Of a DNA stretch of 46,739 nucleotides, positions 25,496-34,770 are shown in pieces. Each line of letters begins with the position of its first letter. Position 1 is the stretch's first letter. Position numbers and translations under genes: made by a program. The notes below the pieces were generated by a model. That model was not told where the DNA came from and did no database searches. It was given only the letters and a program-made list of their open reading frames with translations. This DNA is from an uncultured Candidatus Actinomarina sp. (GTDB taxonomy: Bacteria > Actinomycetota > Acidimicrobiia > Actinomarinales > Actinomarinaceae): assembly GCA_902555055.1 (NCBI GenBank), contig CACDQN010000003.1:79860-126598 (forward strand), in the 5' to 3' direction.

Positions 25496-26081
25496 TATGT
25501 ATAAGTTTTTTCCTTTTTATTTCTTTAGATTTCGTAATAATAGATTCATTTTGTACACCAGCAGTTATTAATCCTATTACTAAATAATTTTCAGGTATGT
25601 TCAATAATTTATTAACTTCTTTTCTATCAGTATTATGAAGTCCCATAAATCCACTTGAAAGACCCTTCTCTTCTATTAGTAACATACAATTCATCATTGA
25701 AGCTCCTGCATCTACAAACCAGTAAGGTACATCCCAATCCTTTGAATTTACAGCTTTTGCTTTATCACTCTTAGAATATCGTTGATGATAAGCATCTTCA
25801 TTTAGAAGTATAAAAAATAAAGCTACGGAATGAGAAATCCAAGGATCTTTACCTTCTTCAATATATTTTCTCTCATGAAATAAATTAGAGATTTTATCTA
25901 TAGTTTCTGTATTAAAAACTTGGATAATTTCAATACCTCTTGAAAATCCTGCGGTTGGTATTTTTATTGAATAACTTGCTATATTTTTTAGAGATTCAGT
26001 ATCGAAATTAACTTTTTTATAACTTCTAACTATTTTCCGTTTTGATAAGAGTTCTTCTAAGTGTGATAAAGCATTATTCAT
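25476..26081 (-). CDS. Nitroreductase-family FMN oxidoreductase
   Basis: A 201-residue protein of the nitroreductase fold. RKIVRSYKKVNFDTESLKNI holds the FMN phosphate-binding Arg residues, APTAG-like PTAGFSRG lies at the usual place, ASMMNCMLLIEEKGLSSGFMGL matches the second FMN-contacting helix, and LVIGLITAGVQNE is the end of the core. It sits in the leu/ilv unit, overlapping leuB by 8 bp, but has no known part in branched-chain synthesis. Members reduce nitro groups, quinones or flavins with NAD(P)H; the natural substrate is unknown. Confidence 0.82.
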   Translation of the reverse strand: MNNALSHLEELLSKRKIVRSYKKVNFDTESLKNIASYSIKIPTAGFSRGIEIIQVFNTETIDKISNLFHERKYIEEGKDPWISHSVALFFILLNEDAYHQRYSKSDKAKAVNSKDWDVPYWFVDAGASMMNCMLLIEEKGLSSGFMGLHNTDRKEVNKLLNIPENYLVIGLITAGVQNESIITKSKEIKRKKLIHNEKFSK

Positions 26082-27141
26082 TTTGACTTAGTAAAGAATT
26101 TAAAACCATATCGCCCACTTCACTTGTTGACATACCCATTTTTCCAGCAGAAAGTGATTTTAAACTAATTGCTGTCTCTATGATTGCATTTTCAATATCT
26201 TTTGAATATTTTTCTTCACCTAATTCTTTCACCATCATTGCAGCAGCACCAATGCAGGCAAGTGGATTGATTACATTTTTGTCAGTATATTTTGGCGCAG
26301 ACCCTCCAATGGGTTCAAACATAGATGTACCCTCTGGGTTGATATTACCTCCAGCTGCTATTCCCATGCCACCTTGAATCATCGCTCCAAGGTCAGTAAT
26401 TATGTCTCCAAACATATTATCTGTAACAATTACATCAAACCATTCTGGATTCTTTACCATCCACATGCAAATTGCATCTACATGTCCATAATCAGTCTCT
26501 ATATCTGGATATTCTTCAGCAACTTGATAAAATATTCTTTCCCAGAGATCATGTGCGTAAGTTAGAACGTTAGTTTTAGCACACAGTGTCACTTTTTTTC
26601 TGTTGTTATTTTTTGCATATTCAAATGCATATTTGATACATCTATGAATAGCAAAGTGTGTATTAATAGACTCTTGTGTAGCCACTTCATTTTTAGTGCC
26701 ATAATGAATGTACCCACCTGCACCGGCATAGAGTCCTTCAGTATTCTCTCTAACTACAATGAAATTAATATCTTCGGGGTTTTTATTGGCTAAAGGTGTT
26801 TCTACACCTGGATATAATATAACTGGTCTTAAATTTATATATTGATCAAACTCTTTTCTTAATTTTAATAAGATACCTTGCTCAAGTATCCCAGGCTTTA
26901 CATCAGGATGTCCTATTGCACCAAGTAAAACTGCATCTGCGTTTTTAAACTGTTGTATATCCTTTTCTGTAACAAGTGTTTTAGTTTCAATGTATCGATT
27001 TCCACCTAGGTCATTTTCTGAAAAATTAAACTCTACTCCGTAATTTTTTTGAGATTCCACTAAGACTTTTACTGCTTCTCTCACTACTTCTGGCCCCGTA
27101 CCATCACCAGCTAATAATGCTATATTCAATTTTTTACTCAT
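26074..27141 (-). CDS. leuB: 3-Isopropylmalate dehydrogenase
   Basis: A 355-residue NAD-dependent decarboxylating dehydrogenase of leucine synthesis. The N-terminus [17 protein letters not shown], the substrate-binding [12 protein letters not shown], the metal/NAD-binding [18 protein letters not shown] and the [19 protein letters not shown] segment are all typical. Length matches the family (about 350-360). It follows leuA with a 4-bp overlap. The middle step, isopropylmalate isomerase (leuC/leuD), is not encoded in this window. Isocitrate or tartrate dehydrogenase is less likely given the leuA partner. Confidence 0.94.
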   Translation of the reverse strand: MSKKLNIALLAGDGTGPEVVREAVKVLVESQKNYGVEFNFSENDLGGNRYIETKTLVTEKDIQQFKNADAVLLGAIGHPDVKPGILEQGILLKLRKEFDQYINLRPVILYPGVETPLANKNPEDINFIVVRENTEGLYAGAGGYIHYGTKNEVATQESINTHFAIHRCIKYAFEYAKNNNRKKVTLCAKTNVLTYAHDLWERIFYQVAEEYPDIETDYGHVDAICMWMVKNPEWFDVIVTDNMFGDIITDLGAMIQGGMGIAAGGNINPEGTSMFEPIGGSAPKYTDKNVINPLACIGAAAMMVKELGEEKYSKDIENAIIETAISLKSLSAGKMGMSTSEVGDMVLNSLLSQNE

Positions 27142-28628
27142 TTATTCAACGCATTCAAAAATGACTCTACCGATCCCTGTACCACATCAGTAGACACAGA
27201 ACGCCCCTGTTTCATAAGGTGACCATCATTTATAATCGTTACAATTTCAGCTGTTGCATCGGATCCTTTAGTTATGCTTTCAACTCTATAGTCAATAAGT
27301 GTTGCATCGGATTTAAGTATTTTTTTCACAGCTGTAAAAGCAGCATGAATCATTCCATCTCCTGTAGCTTCTTCAGTAATTTCTTTATCTCCAACCTTAA
27401 GGGTCACTTTAGCAGATGCATATTCATCTTTACTGTTGACCGATACAGACAAAAGTTTTGTATTACTTTGGTTTGTTTCAACCTGACCAACTATTGCTCT
27501 TAATTCATTTTCAACTATTTCACCTTTTCTATCAGCTATTTTCTTAAAAGTATTGAATGCATTGTCAAAAGAGTCACTATCAAGTGTTATGTTTAAGTTA
27601 TTTAATGCATCTTTAAATCCGGCTCTTCCAGAATGCTTACCAAGGATAATTTTTGCTTCTTGTCCAACAGAGTCGGGGGACATAATTTCGTATGTTGAAG
27701 TATTTCTTAGATATCCATGTTGATGTATACCTGATTCATGACTAAATGCATTTTTTCCAACTACTGCCTTATTGAACTGAACTGGATACCCAGTCAATTT
27801 AGATACAAGACGTGATGTTTCAAATATTTCAGTAGTCTCTGCTTTGATATCAACACCAAATTGATCTTGCCTAGTTTTCACCGCCATAATTATTTCTTCT
27901 GTCGAGGTATTTCCAGCTCTTTCTCCAATTCCATTAATTGCGCCTTCTATCTGTCGTGCTCCTGCTGTTATAGCTGTAAGTGAATTAGCTACCGCCAATC
28001 CTAAATCATTATGGCAATGAGTAGAAATAATTACATCTTCATTTCCACCTTTTACTTGTTCATATACTTGGGATAAAAGTTCTAGGTAGTCCTGAGGAGT
28101 AGCATAGCCAACTGTATCGGGAACATTTATAGTTGTAGCACCTTCCTCAACTGCAGTTTTAAGTACTTCAATTAAAAAATCCTTGTCTGTTCTTGTGGCA
28201 TCTTGAGCTGAGAATTCTACATCTTCACAAAGTTTTTTGGCATATTTAACAGATTCTTTTGTGTCCTTTAGAATCTCGTCCTTACTTTTTCTTAGCATAT
28301 GCTCCATATGTATTTCAGAAGTCGATGTAAATACATGAATTCTCGAATCATTTGCAACTTTAATTGCTTCCCAAGCTTGCTCAATATCATCTGGATGACA
28401 TCTCGCAAGAGAAGCTATTGTTGAATTTTTAATATTTTGTGCAATTAGATTTACACCTTCCCAATCGCCAGGAGATGACGCAGCAAAACCGGCTTCAATA
28501 ACATCAACTTTTAATTTTTCTAACTGTTGAGCAATCAAGAGTTTCTCTGATGGTGTTAAAGCAATTCCAGGACTTTGCTCACCATCTCTAAGAGTCGTAT
28601 CAAAAATTACTAATTTATCATTATTCAT
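27138..28628 (-). CDS. leuA: 2-Isopropylmalate synthase
   Basis: A 496-residue enzyme of the first committed step of leucine synthesis (acetyl-CoA plus 2-oxoisovalerate). The DRE-TIM barrel opens with [13 protein letters not shown], contains [17 protein letters not shown] (metal-binding His pair) and [18 protein letters not shown], and is followed by a linker and a C-terminal LeuA allosteric domain (from about residue 390, with [14 protein letters not shown]), which normally binds leucine for feedback inhibition. It is preceded by ilvC and followed by leuB with 4-bp overlaps on both sides. A citramalate synthase is possible but fits less well. Confidence 0.94.
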   Translation of the reverse strand: MNNDKLVIFDTTLRDGEQSPGIALTPSEKLLIAQQLEKLKVDVIEAGFAASSPGDWEGVNLIAQNIKNSTIASLARCHPDDIEQAWEAIKVANDSRIHVFTSTSEIHMEHMLRKSKDEILKDTKESVKYAKKLCEDVEFSAQDATRTDKDFLIEVLKTAVEEGATTINVPDTVGYATPQDYLELLSQVYEQVKGGNEDVIISTHCHNDLGLAVANSLTAITAGARQIEGAINGIGERAGNTSTEEIIMAVKTRQDQFGVDIKAETTEIFETSRLVSKLTGYPVQFNKAVVGKNAFSHESGIHQHGYLRNTSTYEIMSPDSVGQEAKIILGKHSGRAGFKDALNNLNITLDSDSFDNAFNTFKKIADRKGEIVENELRAIVGQVETNQSNTKLLSVSVNSKDEYASAKVTLKVGDKEITEEATGDGMIHAAFTAVKKILKSDATLIDYRVESITKGSDATAEIVTIINDGHLMKQGRSVSTDVVQGSVESFLNALNK

Positions 28629-29641
28629 TTATTTTTAGTTACATCCTTTGCATCAAGAAAGGGCATCATATCTCTTAAGCTTTTTCCAATTTCTTCTATT
28701 TGGTGCTTTGAAGCTTCTTCTCTTTTTTCTTTAAGAAAAGGGGCCCCTTCTCTTGCTTGTGACATCCATTCTTTTGCAAATGCCCCAGATTGAATTTCAT
28801 CTAATACTTTTTTCATTTCTTTTTTTGTATCACTATTTATAATTCGAGAACCTCTAGAAAAATCACCATATTCAGCTGTATCAGAAATTGAATGTCTCAT
28901 CCATTCGAACCCACCTTCGTACATTAGGTCTACTATAAGTTTCACCTCATGCAATGTTTCAAAATATGCACTTTCAGGTTGATATCCAGCTTCAACTAAA
29001 GTTTCAAATCCATTCTTTATAAGTTCAGTTAAGCCTCCACATAAAACAACCTGTTCACCAAATAAATCTGTTTCAGTCTCTTCTTTAAAAGTAGTATTTA
29101 AAATCCCAGCTCTTCCACCTCCAATAGCAGAAGCATATGAAAGTGCAATCTCTTGAGTGTTTCCAGAAGTATCCCTATCTACAGCAACTAGACACGGCAT
29201 ACCACTACCTTCAGAGTAAGTTCTTCTTAGTAAATGACCAGGCCCTTTTGGAGCCACCATTGCAACAGATAAATCTTCTCTAGGCTTAATTTCATTAAAG
29301 TGAATGTTAAAGCCATGTGCGAACAATAAGGTAGAACCTTCTTTCATATATTCAGCAACCTCGGAGTTGTAAACATCTGCCATAACTTGATCGGGGAGAA
29401 GTAACATTACAACATCAGAATCTTTGGTAGCATTTTCAAGATTTGCAACACTAAGGCCCATTTCTTCTGCTCTTTGAAAAGAGGATGAATCTTCTCTAAG
29501 TCCAACAGTTACATTTACTCCTGATTCATGAAGGTTTAATGCATGGGCATGACCTTGACTCCCAAATCCAATAACTGCAACTTTTAAATTTTTTATTAAG
29601 TCTTGATTAATTGACGAATCATAAATTATTTTTGTTTCCAT
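28625..29641 (-). CDS. ilvC: Ketol-acid reductoisomerase (class I)
   Basis: A 338-residue enzyme converting acetolactate to dihydroxyisovalerate (and the isoleucine equivalent). The Rossmann motif [13 protein letters not shown], the cofactor loop LREDSSSF (Arg and Ser suggest NADPH use), [15 protein letters not shown] and the knotted all-helical C-domain with GEQVVLCGG and [19 protein letters not shown] are all present. The length marks the short class I form. The start has a good AAGGAG Shine-Dalgarno sequence, one of few in the window, because it follows ilvN with a 9-nt gap rather than an overlap. Confidence 0.97.
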   Translation of the reverse strand: METKIIYDSSINQDLIKNLKVAVIGFGSQGHAHALNLHESGVNVTVGLREDSSSFQRAEEMGLSVANLENATKDSDVVMLLLPDQVMADVYNSEVAEYMKEGSTLLFAHGFNIHFNEIKPREDLSVAMVAPKGPGHLLRRTYSEGSGMPCLVAVDRDTSGNTQEIALSYASAIGGGRAGILNTTFKEETETDLFGEQVVLCGGLTELIKNGFETLVEAGYQPESAYFETLHEVKLIVDLMYEGGFEWMRHSISDTAEYGDFSRGSRIINSDTKKEMKKVLDEIQSGAFAKEWMSQAREGAPFLKEKREEASKHQIEEIGKSLRDMMPFLDAKDVTKNK

Positions 29642-29650
29642 TTTTTCTCC

Positions 29651-30124
29651 TTATAAATTTGATTGTATTGCTATTCTTCCGCCTCTTACCATTTCTATTA
29701 TTCCAAATGGTTTCATTAATTTTTCAAATTTATTTAACTCCTTGGATGATCCTGTCATTTCAAAAATTGCATAATCTTGACCCACGTCAACAGATTTTGC
29801 ACTAGATAAATTTGCTTTTTCAATTACAGAAGTTTGGGTGTCTTTATTTATTGATACTTTAAGTAAAAGTACCTCAGTTTCAATTGTCATTTCTGGATCT
29901 AACTCAACTATTTTTATGACATTAACTAATTTATTAAGTTGTTTTTTAACTTGCTCAACTGCGTCTAGTTCAGTAACTATTGTCATTTTAGATCTACCTT
30001 CAATATGGGTTGGACCTACTGATAATGAGTTAATATTAAAACCTCTTCTTGAGATTGTTGAAGATACTCTTGCAAGAACACCAGGTTTATCTTCTACTAA
30101 AACAGATAATATTCTTTCACTCAT
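29651..30124 (-). CDS. ilvN: Acetolactate synthase regulatory subunit
   Basis: A 157-residue small subunit with an N-terminal ACT domain (ILSVLVEDKPGVLARVSSTI followed by RRGFNINSLSVG) where valine binds in characterised relatives, and a second C-terminal ACT-like domain (about residues 80-157, ending VRGGRIAIQS). It activates the IlvB catalytic subunit and gives feedback control. Overlaps ilvB by 4 bp. This is the IlvH/IlvN long form (about 160 residues). Two control layers on the pathway are visible: this subunit and the attenuator upstream of ilvB. Confidence 0.95.
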   Translation of the reverse strand: MSERILSVLVEDKPGVLARVSSTISRRGFNINSLSVGPTHIEGRSKMTIVTELDAVEQVKKQLNKLVNVIKIVELDPEMTIETEVLLLKVSINKDTQTSVIEKANLSSAKSVDVGQDYAIFEMTGSSKELNKFEKLMKPFGIIEMVRGGRIAIQSNL

Positions 30125-31833
30125 AGTTGTTTCAAATCCTCTTTATTCATAATAATCTGATCATTACTTCCACCAGCCGGAACCATTGGGAAGACCATAT
30201 CATCTGGATCAACTACACAATCAATTAATACAGGTTTGTCATTTGTATTTAACATTTCAGTAAATATTTTTTTAACATCGTCTTTTTTTGTCATTCTTAA
30301 ACCAACAGCACCCATAGATTCTGCAAGTTTTACATAGTCGGGAGTATGATGTGTTAGTTCAGATGCCGAAAATTTACTGTTATAAAATATTTTTTGCCAC
30401 TGACGCACCATTCCGTGATTACCATTATTGAAAACTACAACTTTAATGGGAATATTTTCAGTCGAAGCTGTTATAAGCTCTTGGCATGTCATTTGAAAAC
30501 ATCCATCACCATCTAAAGCCAAAACTAATTTATCTGGAAATGCTGTTTGAGCTCCGATTGCGGCTGGTAATGAATATCCCATTGTTCCAAGGCCTCCAGA
30601 ATTTAACCAGGTATGAGGTTCGGTAAAATTCCAATGTTGAGAAATCCACATTTGATGTTGTCCTACACCCGATACAACCACGGCCTCTTCTTCTGTTAGA
30701 TTTTGAAGCTGTTCTAGAACATACGGAACCTTTAACGGCCCATCATCTTTTTGATCATAAGAGAGTGGAAAATTTTGTTTCATATCTTTCAAATCATTAA
30801 TCCAACTTGCAGTATCCAAGTCTGAGCCCTTTAATGCTTCTATCAAGCCAATCAAGACACTTTTGGCATCTCCTACAATTGGTACCTGAGCTTCTCGAAC
30901 CTTTCCTATTTCCGCTGGGTCAATATCTGCATGAATTACTTTTGCATTTTGTGCAAAAAAATCAGGATTTGCTGTAACACGGTCATCAAACCTAACACCT
31001 ATAGCAATTAACAGATCTGAATTCTGAATTGAGGTAGTAGCAGTATAATTTCCGTGCATACCTGGCATTTCTAAGCAGAGTTCATGTCCATCAGGAAATG
31101 CACCCCTTCCCATTAAAGTTGTGACTACTGGTATATTATATGTAGTTGCTAAGTCGTAGAGTTCTTTATGAGACTTAGAGTGAATTATTCCACCTCCTAC
31201 ATAAAGTATTGGTTTTTTTGATGACTTTATTAAAGTAGCAGCTTGTTGGATCATTTTTGGATTTGGCTCTAAGGTTGGTTTATAACCCGGAAGATCTAAA
31301 CTCTTAGGCTCCACCCAGATTGTTTTTTGATTAAGTATATCTTTTGGTACATCTACTAAGACAGGCCCAGGTCTTCCAGATGTTGCAATATATTTTGCTT
31401 CTTTGAGGACTTGAGGTATTTCAGATGCATCAGTAATTAAATAATTATGCTTAGTAGCTGCCATTGACAATCCAACAGTGTACGCTTCCTGAAAGGCATC
31501 ATTACCAATAGCAGTAGATGCTACTTGGCCAGTGATTGCCAATAAAGGAGTAGAGTCCATAAGTGCATTTGCTAGGGGAGTAATCAGGTTTGTAGCGCCA
31601 GGACCAGAAGTAGCAATTACAACACCAAGTTCTCCTGTGGCTTGAGCATAACCTTCAGCCATATGACCAGCTCCTTGTTCGTGTCTAGCTAATATATGTC
31701 TTATTGGACTGTCATATAAAGGATCATAAGCTGGAAGAATAGCTCCACCAGGAACTCCAAAAACCGTAGAAACATTTAAATGTTCCAAACTTCTTACAAT
31801 TAGTTCTGCACCTGTAATCAATTCTTTTGTCAT
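30121..31833 (-). CDS. ilvB: Acetolactate synthase large subunit
   Basis: A 570-residue thiamine-diphosphate enzyme catalysing the first shared step of valine, leucine and isoleucine synthesis. FGVPGGAILPAYD opens the PYR domain, RHEQGAGHMAEGYA carries the catalytic Glu, a FAD-binding-like middle domain follows, and GDGCFQMTCQELIT continuing to FNNGNHGMVRQW is the ThDP/Mg GDG-NN motif. Length is normal. The ATG at 31833 lies 24 nt after the attenuator T-run, with a GAGGAAG sequence roughly 13 nt before it. Expression is expected to depend on read-through of the upstream attenuator. Confidence 0.97.
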   Translation of the reverse strand: MTKELITGAELIVRSLEHLNVSTVFGVPGGAILPAYDPLYDSPIRHILARHEQGAGHMAEGYAQATGELGVVIATSGPGATNLITPLANALMDSTPLLAITGQVASTAIGNDAFQEAYTVGLSMAATKHNYLITDASEIPQVLKEAKYIATSGRPGPVLVDVPKDILNQKTIWVEPKSLDLPGYKPTLEPNPKMIQQAATLIKSSKKPILYVGGGIIHSKSHKELYDLATTYNIPVVTTLMGRGAFPDGHELCLEMPGMHGNYTATTSIQNSDLLIAIGVRFDDRVTANPDFFAQNAKVIHADIDPAEIGKVREAQVPIVGDAKSVLIGLIEALKGSDLDTASWINDLKDMKQNFPLSYDQKDDGPLKVPYVLEQLQNLTEEEAVVVSGVGQHQMWISQHWNFTEPHTWLNSGGLGTMGYSLPAAIGAQTAFPDKLVLALDGDGCFQMTCQELITASTENIPIKVVVFNNGNHGMVRQWQKIFYNSKFSASELTHHTPDYVKLAESMGAVGLRMTKKDDVKKIFTEMLNTNDKPVLIDCVVDPDDMVFPMVPAGGSNDQIIMNKEDLKQL

Positions 31834-31857
31834 AATATAACGTTTCTTCCTCTTATT

Positions 31858-31908
31858 AAAAAAAAACCCCCCCGTTTTGGGAGGCGCTCATCACAGCAAA
31901 ATGAGCGC
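31858..31908 (-). terminator. ilvB transcription attenuator (two adjacent hairpins and a U-run)
   Basis: Downstream of the leader peptide on the minus strand are two hairpins. The first pairs GCGCTCAT (31908 to 31901) with ATGAGCGC (31891 to 31884), an 8-bp stem with a 9-nt loop, and its 5' arm begins right at the leader stop codon. The second is a rho-independent terminator: CCTCCC (31884 to 31879) pairs with GGGGGG (31872 to 31867) through one wobble, followed by nine T residues (31866 to 31858). The arms of the two meet and share the base pair position at 31884. A ribosome finishing the leader would cover the first hairpin and leave the terminator free; a ribosome stalled earlier would let the first hairpin form and disturb the terminator. 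The mechanism is inferred. Confidence 0.82.
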
Positions 31909-31958
31909 TAAATAAGTAATAGCACTAATACTGAAATGAATACAGCTAAATTTTTCAT
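31908..31958 (-). CDS. ilv leader peptide (attenuator sensor)
   Basis: A 16-residue reading frame, MKNLAVFISVLVLLLI, starting with ATG at 31958 and ending with TAG at 31910 to 31908. Ten of the 16 residues are branched-chain amino acids (five Leu, three Val, two Ile), and six of the last seven are Leu, Val or Ile. It lies between the promoter and the terminator of the ilvB attenuator. Its stop codon touches the 5' arm of the first hairpin, so ribosome position would control folding. A TATAGT -10 box ends 7 nt before the ATG, so the leader mRNA is probably leaderless. The peptide itself is presumed to have no other function. Confidence 0.85.
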   Translation of the reverse strand: MKNLAVFISVLVLLLI

Positions 31959-31965
31959 TAAAATA

Positions 31966-31973
31966 ACTATAGT
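31966..31973. promoter_or_regulatory. Shared palindromic -10 element, ilvB leader and queG
   Basis: ACTATAGT reads the same on both strands, giving TATAGT toward the ilv leader (7 nt before its ATG at 31958) and TATAGT toward queG (14 nt before its ATG at 31988). No good -35 box was found on either side. If used by both genes, the two polymerases would exclude each other at this site. Confidence 0.5.
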
Positions 31974-31987
31974 AAAAGGTTAGAAAA

Positions 31988-33082
31988 ATGAAACATATAA
32001 ATCTTAATAATTTATTAACTGAAAATTTATTAATTTTGCCTAAAGAGGTGAGATTAGGGGTTGTTTCATTGCCATCAGGATTAAGTTTTTCTGACAAAAT
32101 AGAAAAAATTAAAAAACAAAATAAGCATGCCAATATGAAATTCACCTTTTCAAATCCTAGTTATTCTGGAAAGGCTGATAAATTTGAATGGGCAAATTCA
32201 GCAATTATCTTTACTTATGACTACAAGCAGAACAAACACAACTCTAATTTATCTTCTAATGGTTTTGGTAAAATAGCTGCATTTGCTGAACAAGATTATT
32301 ATGAACCTTTAAAGAAAATTACTAGTGAATTTGAAAATCTTTTTTCCAGGCTGAATTATAAATTCCATACATTTATTGATAATCCAAATCATTATGATAG
32401 AACTTTTTTTGAAATTTCAGGTTTAGGGTGGCAAGGTAAAAGCACAATGATGTTGAGCCCAGGAATTGGACCATGGCAACTACTCGGAACTATGTACTCC
32501 GACCAACATTTTGAACCAACAGAGTCTAAAAATTATTCATGCGGCGAATGTAATCTTTGTCAAATATCTTGTCCCACAGGGGCATTGGATGAAGATTATA
32601 TATTAGATTCAAATAAATGTTTATCTTATTGGCTTCAATCACCAGAAACTATTCCATATGACATTAGAACCGCATTAGGAAATAGATTTTATGGATGTGA
32701 CGAGTGTCTAATATCATGTCCCCCTGGACAAAACAAAAATATAACAATTAGTAAAATTAATTCTCATGATGTTGATCTTGAAAAAATTATTATATCTACA
32801 AATGAAGATCTCTTAGAAAAATATAACTGGTTTTATATACCTAAAAGAAACGCTAATTATCTAAAGAGGAATGCAATTATTGCTTTAAGTAATAATCCAA
32901 ATCACAAAACATATAAATTTTATCTTGAAATTTATAAAATCTTACCCGATGAATTGAAGAACTATATTTTATGGGGATTTTGGAAACTAGGAAAAATTAA
33001 TGAAATTAATTCATTAATGGATAAAGAAAACAGCCATGACTTAAAACTTGAATATGAAAAATTAAAAAGTATGACTTCCTAG
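31988..33082 (+). CDS. queG: Epoxyqueuosine reductase
   Basis: A 364-residue cobalamin- and iron-sulfur-dependent enzyme performing the last step of queuosine synthesis in tRNA. It has an N-terminal cobalamin-binding domain (FDEISGLGWQGKSTMMLSP-type loop, here FEISGLGWQGKSTMML), then the ferredoxin-like module with CGECNLCQISCPTGAL and, after CLSYW, CDECLISCPPGQNK, giving two 4Fe-4S clusters, and a C-terminal HEAT-like helical tail. Other queuosine genes are not in the window. It is the first gene of a plus-strand unit that continues with ilvD 23 nt later. Confidence 0.92.
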   Translation: MKHINLNNLLTENLLILPKEVRLGVVSLPSGLSFSDKIEKIKKQNKHANMKFTFSNPSYSGKADKFEWANSAIIFTYDYKQNKHNSNLSSNGFGKIAAFAEQDYYEPLKKITSEFENLFSRLNYKFHTFIDNPNHYDRTFFEISGLGWQGKSTMMLSPGIGPWQLLGTMYSDQHFEPTESKNYSCGECNLCQISCPTGALDEDYILDSNKCLSYWLQSPETIPYDIRTALGNRFYGCDECLISCPPGQNKNITISKINSHDVDLEKIIISTNEDLLEKYNWFYIPKRNANYLKRNAIIALSNNPNHKTYKFYLEIYKILPDELKNYILWGFWKLGKINEINSLMDKENSHDLKLEYEKLKSMTS

Positions 33083-33093
33083 ATTAAATAATC

Positions 33094-33099
33094 TATTCT
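33094..33099 (+). promoter_or_regulatory. Candidate -10 box of ilvD
   Basis: TATTCT lies 6 nt before the ilvD ATG at 33106, in the 23-nt gap after queG. The same hexamer precedes the MMPL gene by 8 nt. A second TATTCT directly abuts the ATG. No Shine-Dalgarno sequence is present, which supports a leaderless mRNA for ilvD separate from queG. Confidence 0.4.
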
Positions 33100-33105
33100 T
33101 ATTCT

Positions 33106-34767
33106 ATGAAAAAAATTTCTGATGATGTCACGCAAGGTATTAATAAATCTGCAGCAAGAGCAATGTTACGAGCTGTAGGCTTGAAAGATGATGACTTTAA
33201 CAAATTTCAAGTAGGTGTAGTTTCAGCTGGAAATGAAGTTACTCCGTGCAATTTAACTGGGCCAGAATTATCAGAATATGCAAAAAAAGGTGTAAATGGT
33301 CCTGACTCAGCCGCATTAATTTTTTCAACTATAGCTGTATCAGATGGTATTTCTATGGGCCATGAAGGTATGAGAGCTTCGTTAGTTTCTAGAGAGGTCA
33401 TAGCTGATTCAGTGGAACTAGTTATGCATGCAGAACGGTTTGATGGAATGGTGACTATTGCCGGATGTGATAAATCTTTACCTGGTATGCTAATGGCTGC
33501 TGGAAGAATTAATAGACCAGCTATATTTCTATATGGTGGGAGTAGTTTACCTGGGGAGTACCAAGGTAAAGATATTTCAATTGTTGATGTCTTTGAAGGT
33601 ATTGGTGCTTATGAAAAAGGAATTATTACCAAAGAAGATTTATACAACATAGAGTGTGCTGCGTGTCCTGGTGTTGGCTCTTGTGCAGGCATGTTTACTG
33701 CAAATACAATGGCTTCAGTTGGAGAAGCAATTGGTATGAGTTTACCCGGTACTGCAGCAATTCCTGCTGAAGATTCTAAATTAAGAGAAGCTGCAGTAAA
33801 GTCAGGTGAACAATTAAATTATCTTTTAAAAAATGACATAAAGCCAAGTGACATAATGACAGAGGAAGCATTTAGTAATGCTATTGTGACAGTTTTAGCA
33901 TTGGGTGGAAGTACAAATGCAGTCCTACATCTTTTAGCAATAGCTTATGAAACTGGAGTAAGTTTAACGATTGACAAATTTGATGAGCTCAGTAGAAAAG
34001 TTCCCCACCTTGCTGACATGAAGCCATTTGGAAAATACCATATGGTAAATTTAAATGAAATTGGAGGAGTTCCTGTTGTCTCAAAGATTTTATTAGAAAA
34101 TGAATTAATAGATCCTAATTGTTTAACTGTGACAGGGAAAACAGTAGGAGAAAATTTAGAAAATATTCAAATACCTAAAAACCAAAATGTTATAAGTTTT
34201 CCTGACAATCCAATTTCAAGTGAAGGCGGTATTGCAGTATTAAAAGGAAGCCTCTCTCCAAAAGGCTCTGTTGTAAAAACTGCAGGAATCGAAATAAACA
34301 ATTTTTCTGGACCAGCTAATGTCTTTAATAGTGAGCAAGAAGCTTTGGAAGCTTTGTTTAACAACAAAATATCAAAAGGAGAAGTTGTTGTAATTCGCAA
34401 TGAAGGACCTAAAGGCGGACCTGGCATGAGAGAGATGCTACAAATTACAGCAGCAATAAAAGGGGCTGGTTTAGGCAAAGATGTTCTTTTGATTACTGAT
34501 GGAAGATTTTCTGGAGGCACCACAGGACTATGTATTGGACACGTTGCTCCAGAAGGGTTTGATAATGGTCCAATATCAGTTTGTGAAAATGGAGATACTA
34601 TAACACTTGATATTGAAAAAAGAACACTAAATCTAGAAGTTGAAAAAGATGAAATTGTAAAAAGATTAGAAAATCTTCAACTTCCTTCTCCAAGATACAA
34701 ATCCGGGGTTCTTCATAAGTACTCCAAGCTTGTAAGTGGATCTGACACTGGTGCGGTTACAATTTAA
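33106..34767 (+). CDS. ilvD: Dihydroxy-acid dehydratase
   Basis: A 553-residue iron-sulfur enzyme that makes 2-oxoisovalerate and 2-oxo-3-methylvalerate, the step after IlvC. The cluster-ligand segments [11 protein letters not shown] and [17 protein letters not shown] are intact, as are SMSLPG-like [14 protein letters not shown] and the C-terminal [17 protein letters not shown]. It is placed on the strand opposite the other ilv genes but only about 1.1 kb from the ilvB promoter, with queG between. It has its own likely leaderless promoter, so it may escape the ilvB attenuator. Confidence 0.96.
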   Translation: MKKISDDVTQGINKSAARAMLRAVGLKDDDFNKFQVGVVSAGNEVTPCNLTGPELSEYAKKGVNGPDSAALIFSTIAVSDGISMGHEGMRASLVSREVIADSVELVMHAERFDGMVTIAGCDKSLPGMLMAAGRINRPAIFLYGGSSLPGEYQGKDISIVDVFEGIGAYEKGIITKEDLYNIECAACPGVGSCAGMFTANTMASVGEAIGMSLPGTAAIPAEDSKLREAAVKSGEQLNYLLKNDIKPSDIMTEEAFSNAIVTVLALGGSTNAVLHLLAIAYETGVSLTIDKFDELSRKVPHLADMKPFGKYHMVNLNEIGGVPVVSKILLENELIDPNCLTVTGKTVGENLENIQIPKNQNVISFPDNPISSEGGIAVLKGSLSPKGSVVKTAGIEINNFSGPANVFNSEQEALEALFNNKISKGEVVVIRNEGPKGGPGMREMLQITAAIKGAGLGKDVLLITDGRFSGGTTGLCIGHVAPEGFDNGPISVCENGDTITLDIEKRTLNLEVEKDEIVKRLENLQLPSPRYKSGVLHKYSKLVSGSDTGAVTI

Positions 34768-34770
34768 TAG

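Noticed and set aside
27219-27503. 94-codon plus-strand frame
   Set aside because: Antisense to the conserved LeuA regulatory domain and rich in Cys/Ser/Phe, typical of a shadow frame.
31834-31990. T-box riboswitch upstream of ilvB
   Set aside because: No T-box sequence or specifier stem was found; the leader peptide and short hairpins explain the region better.
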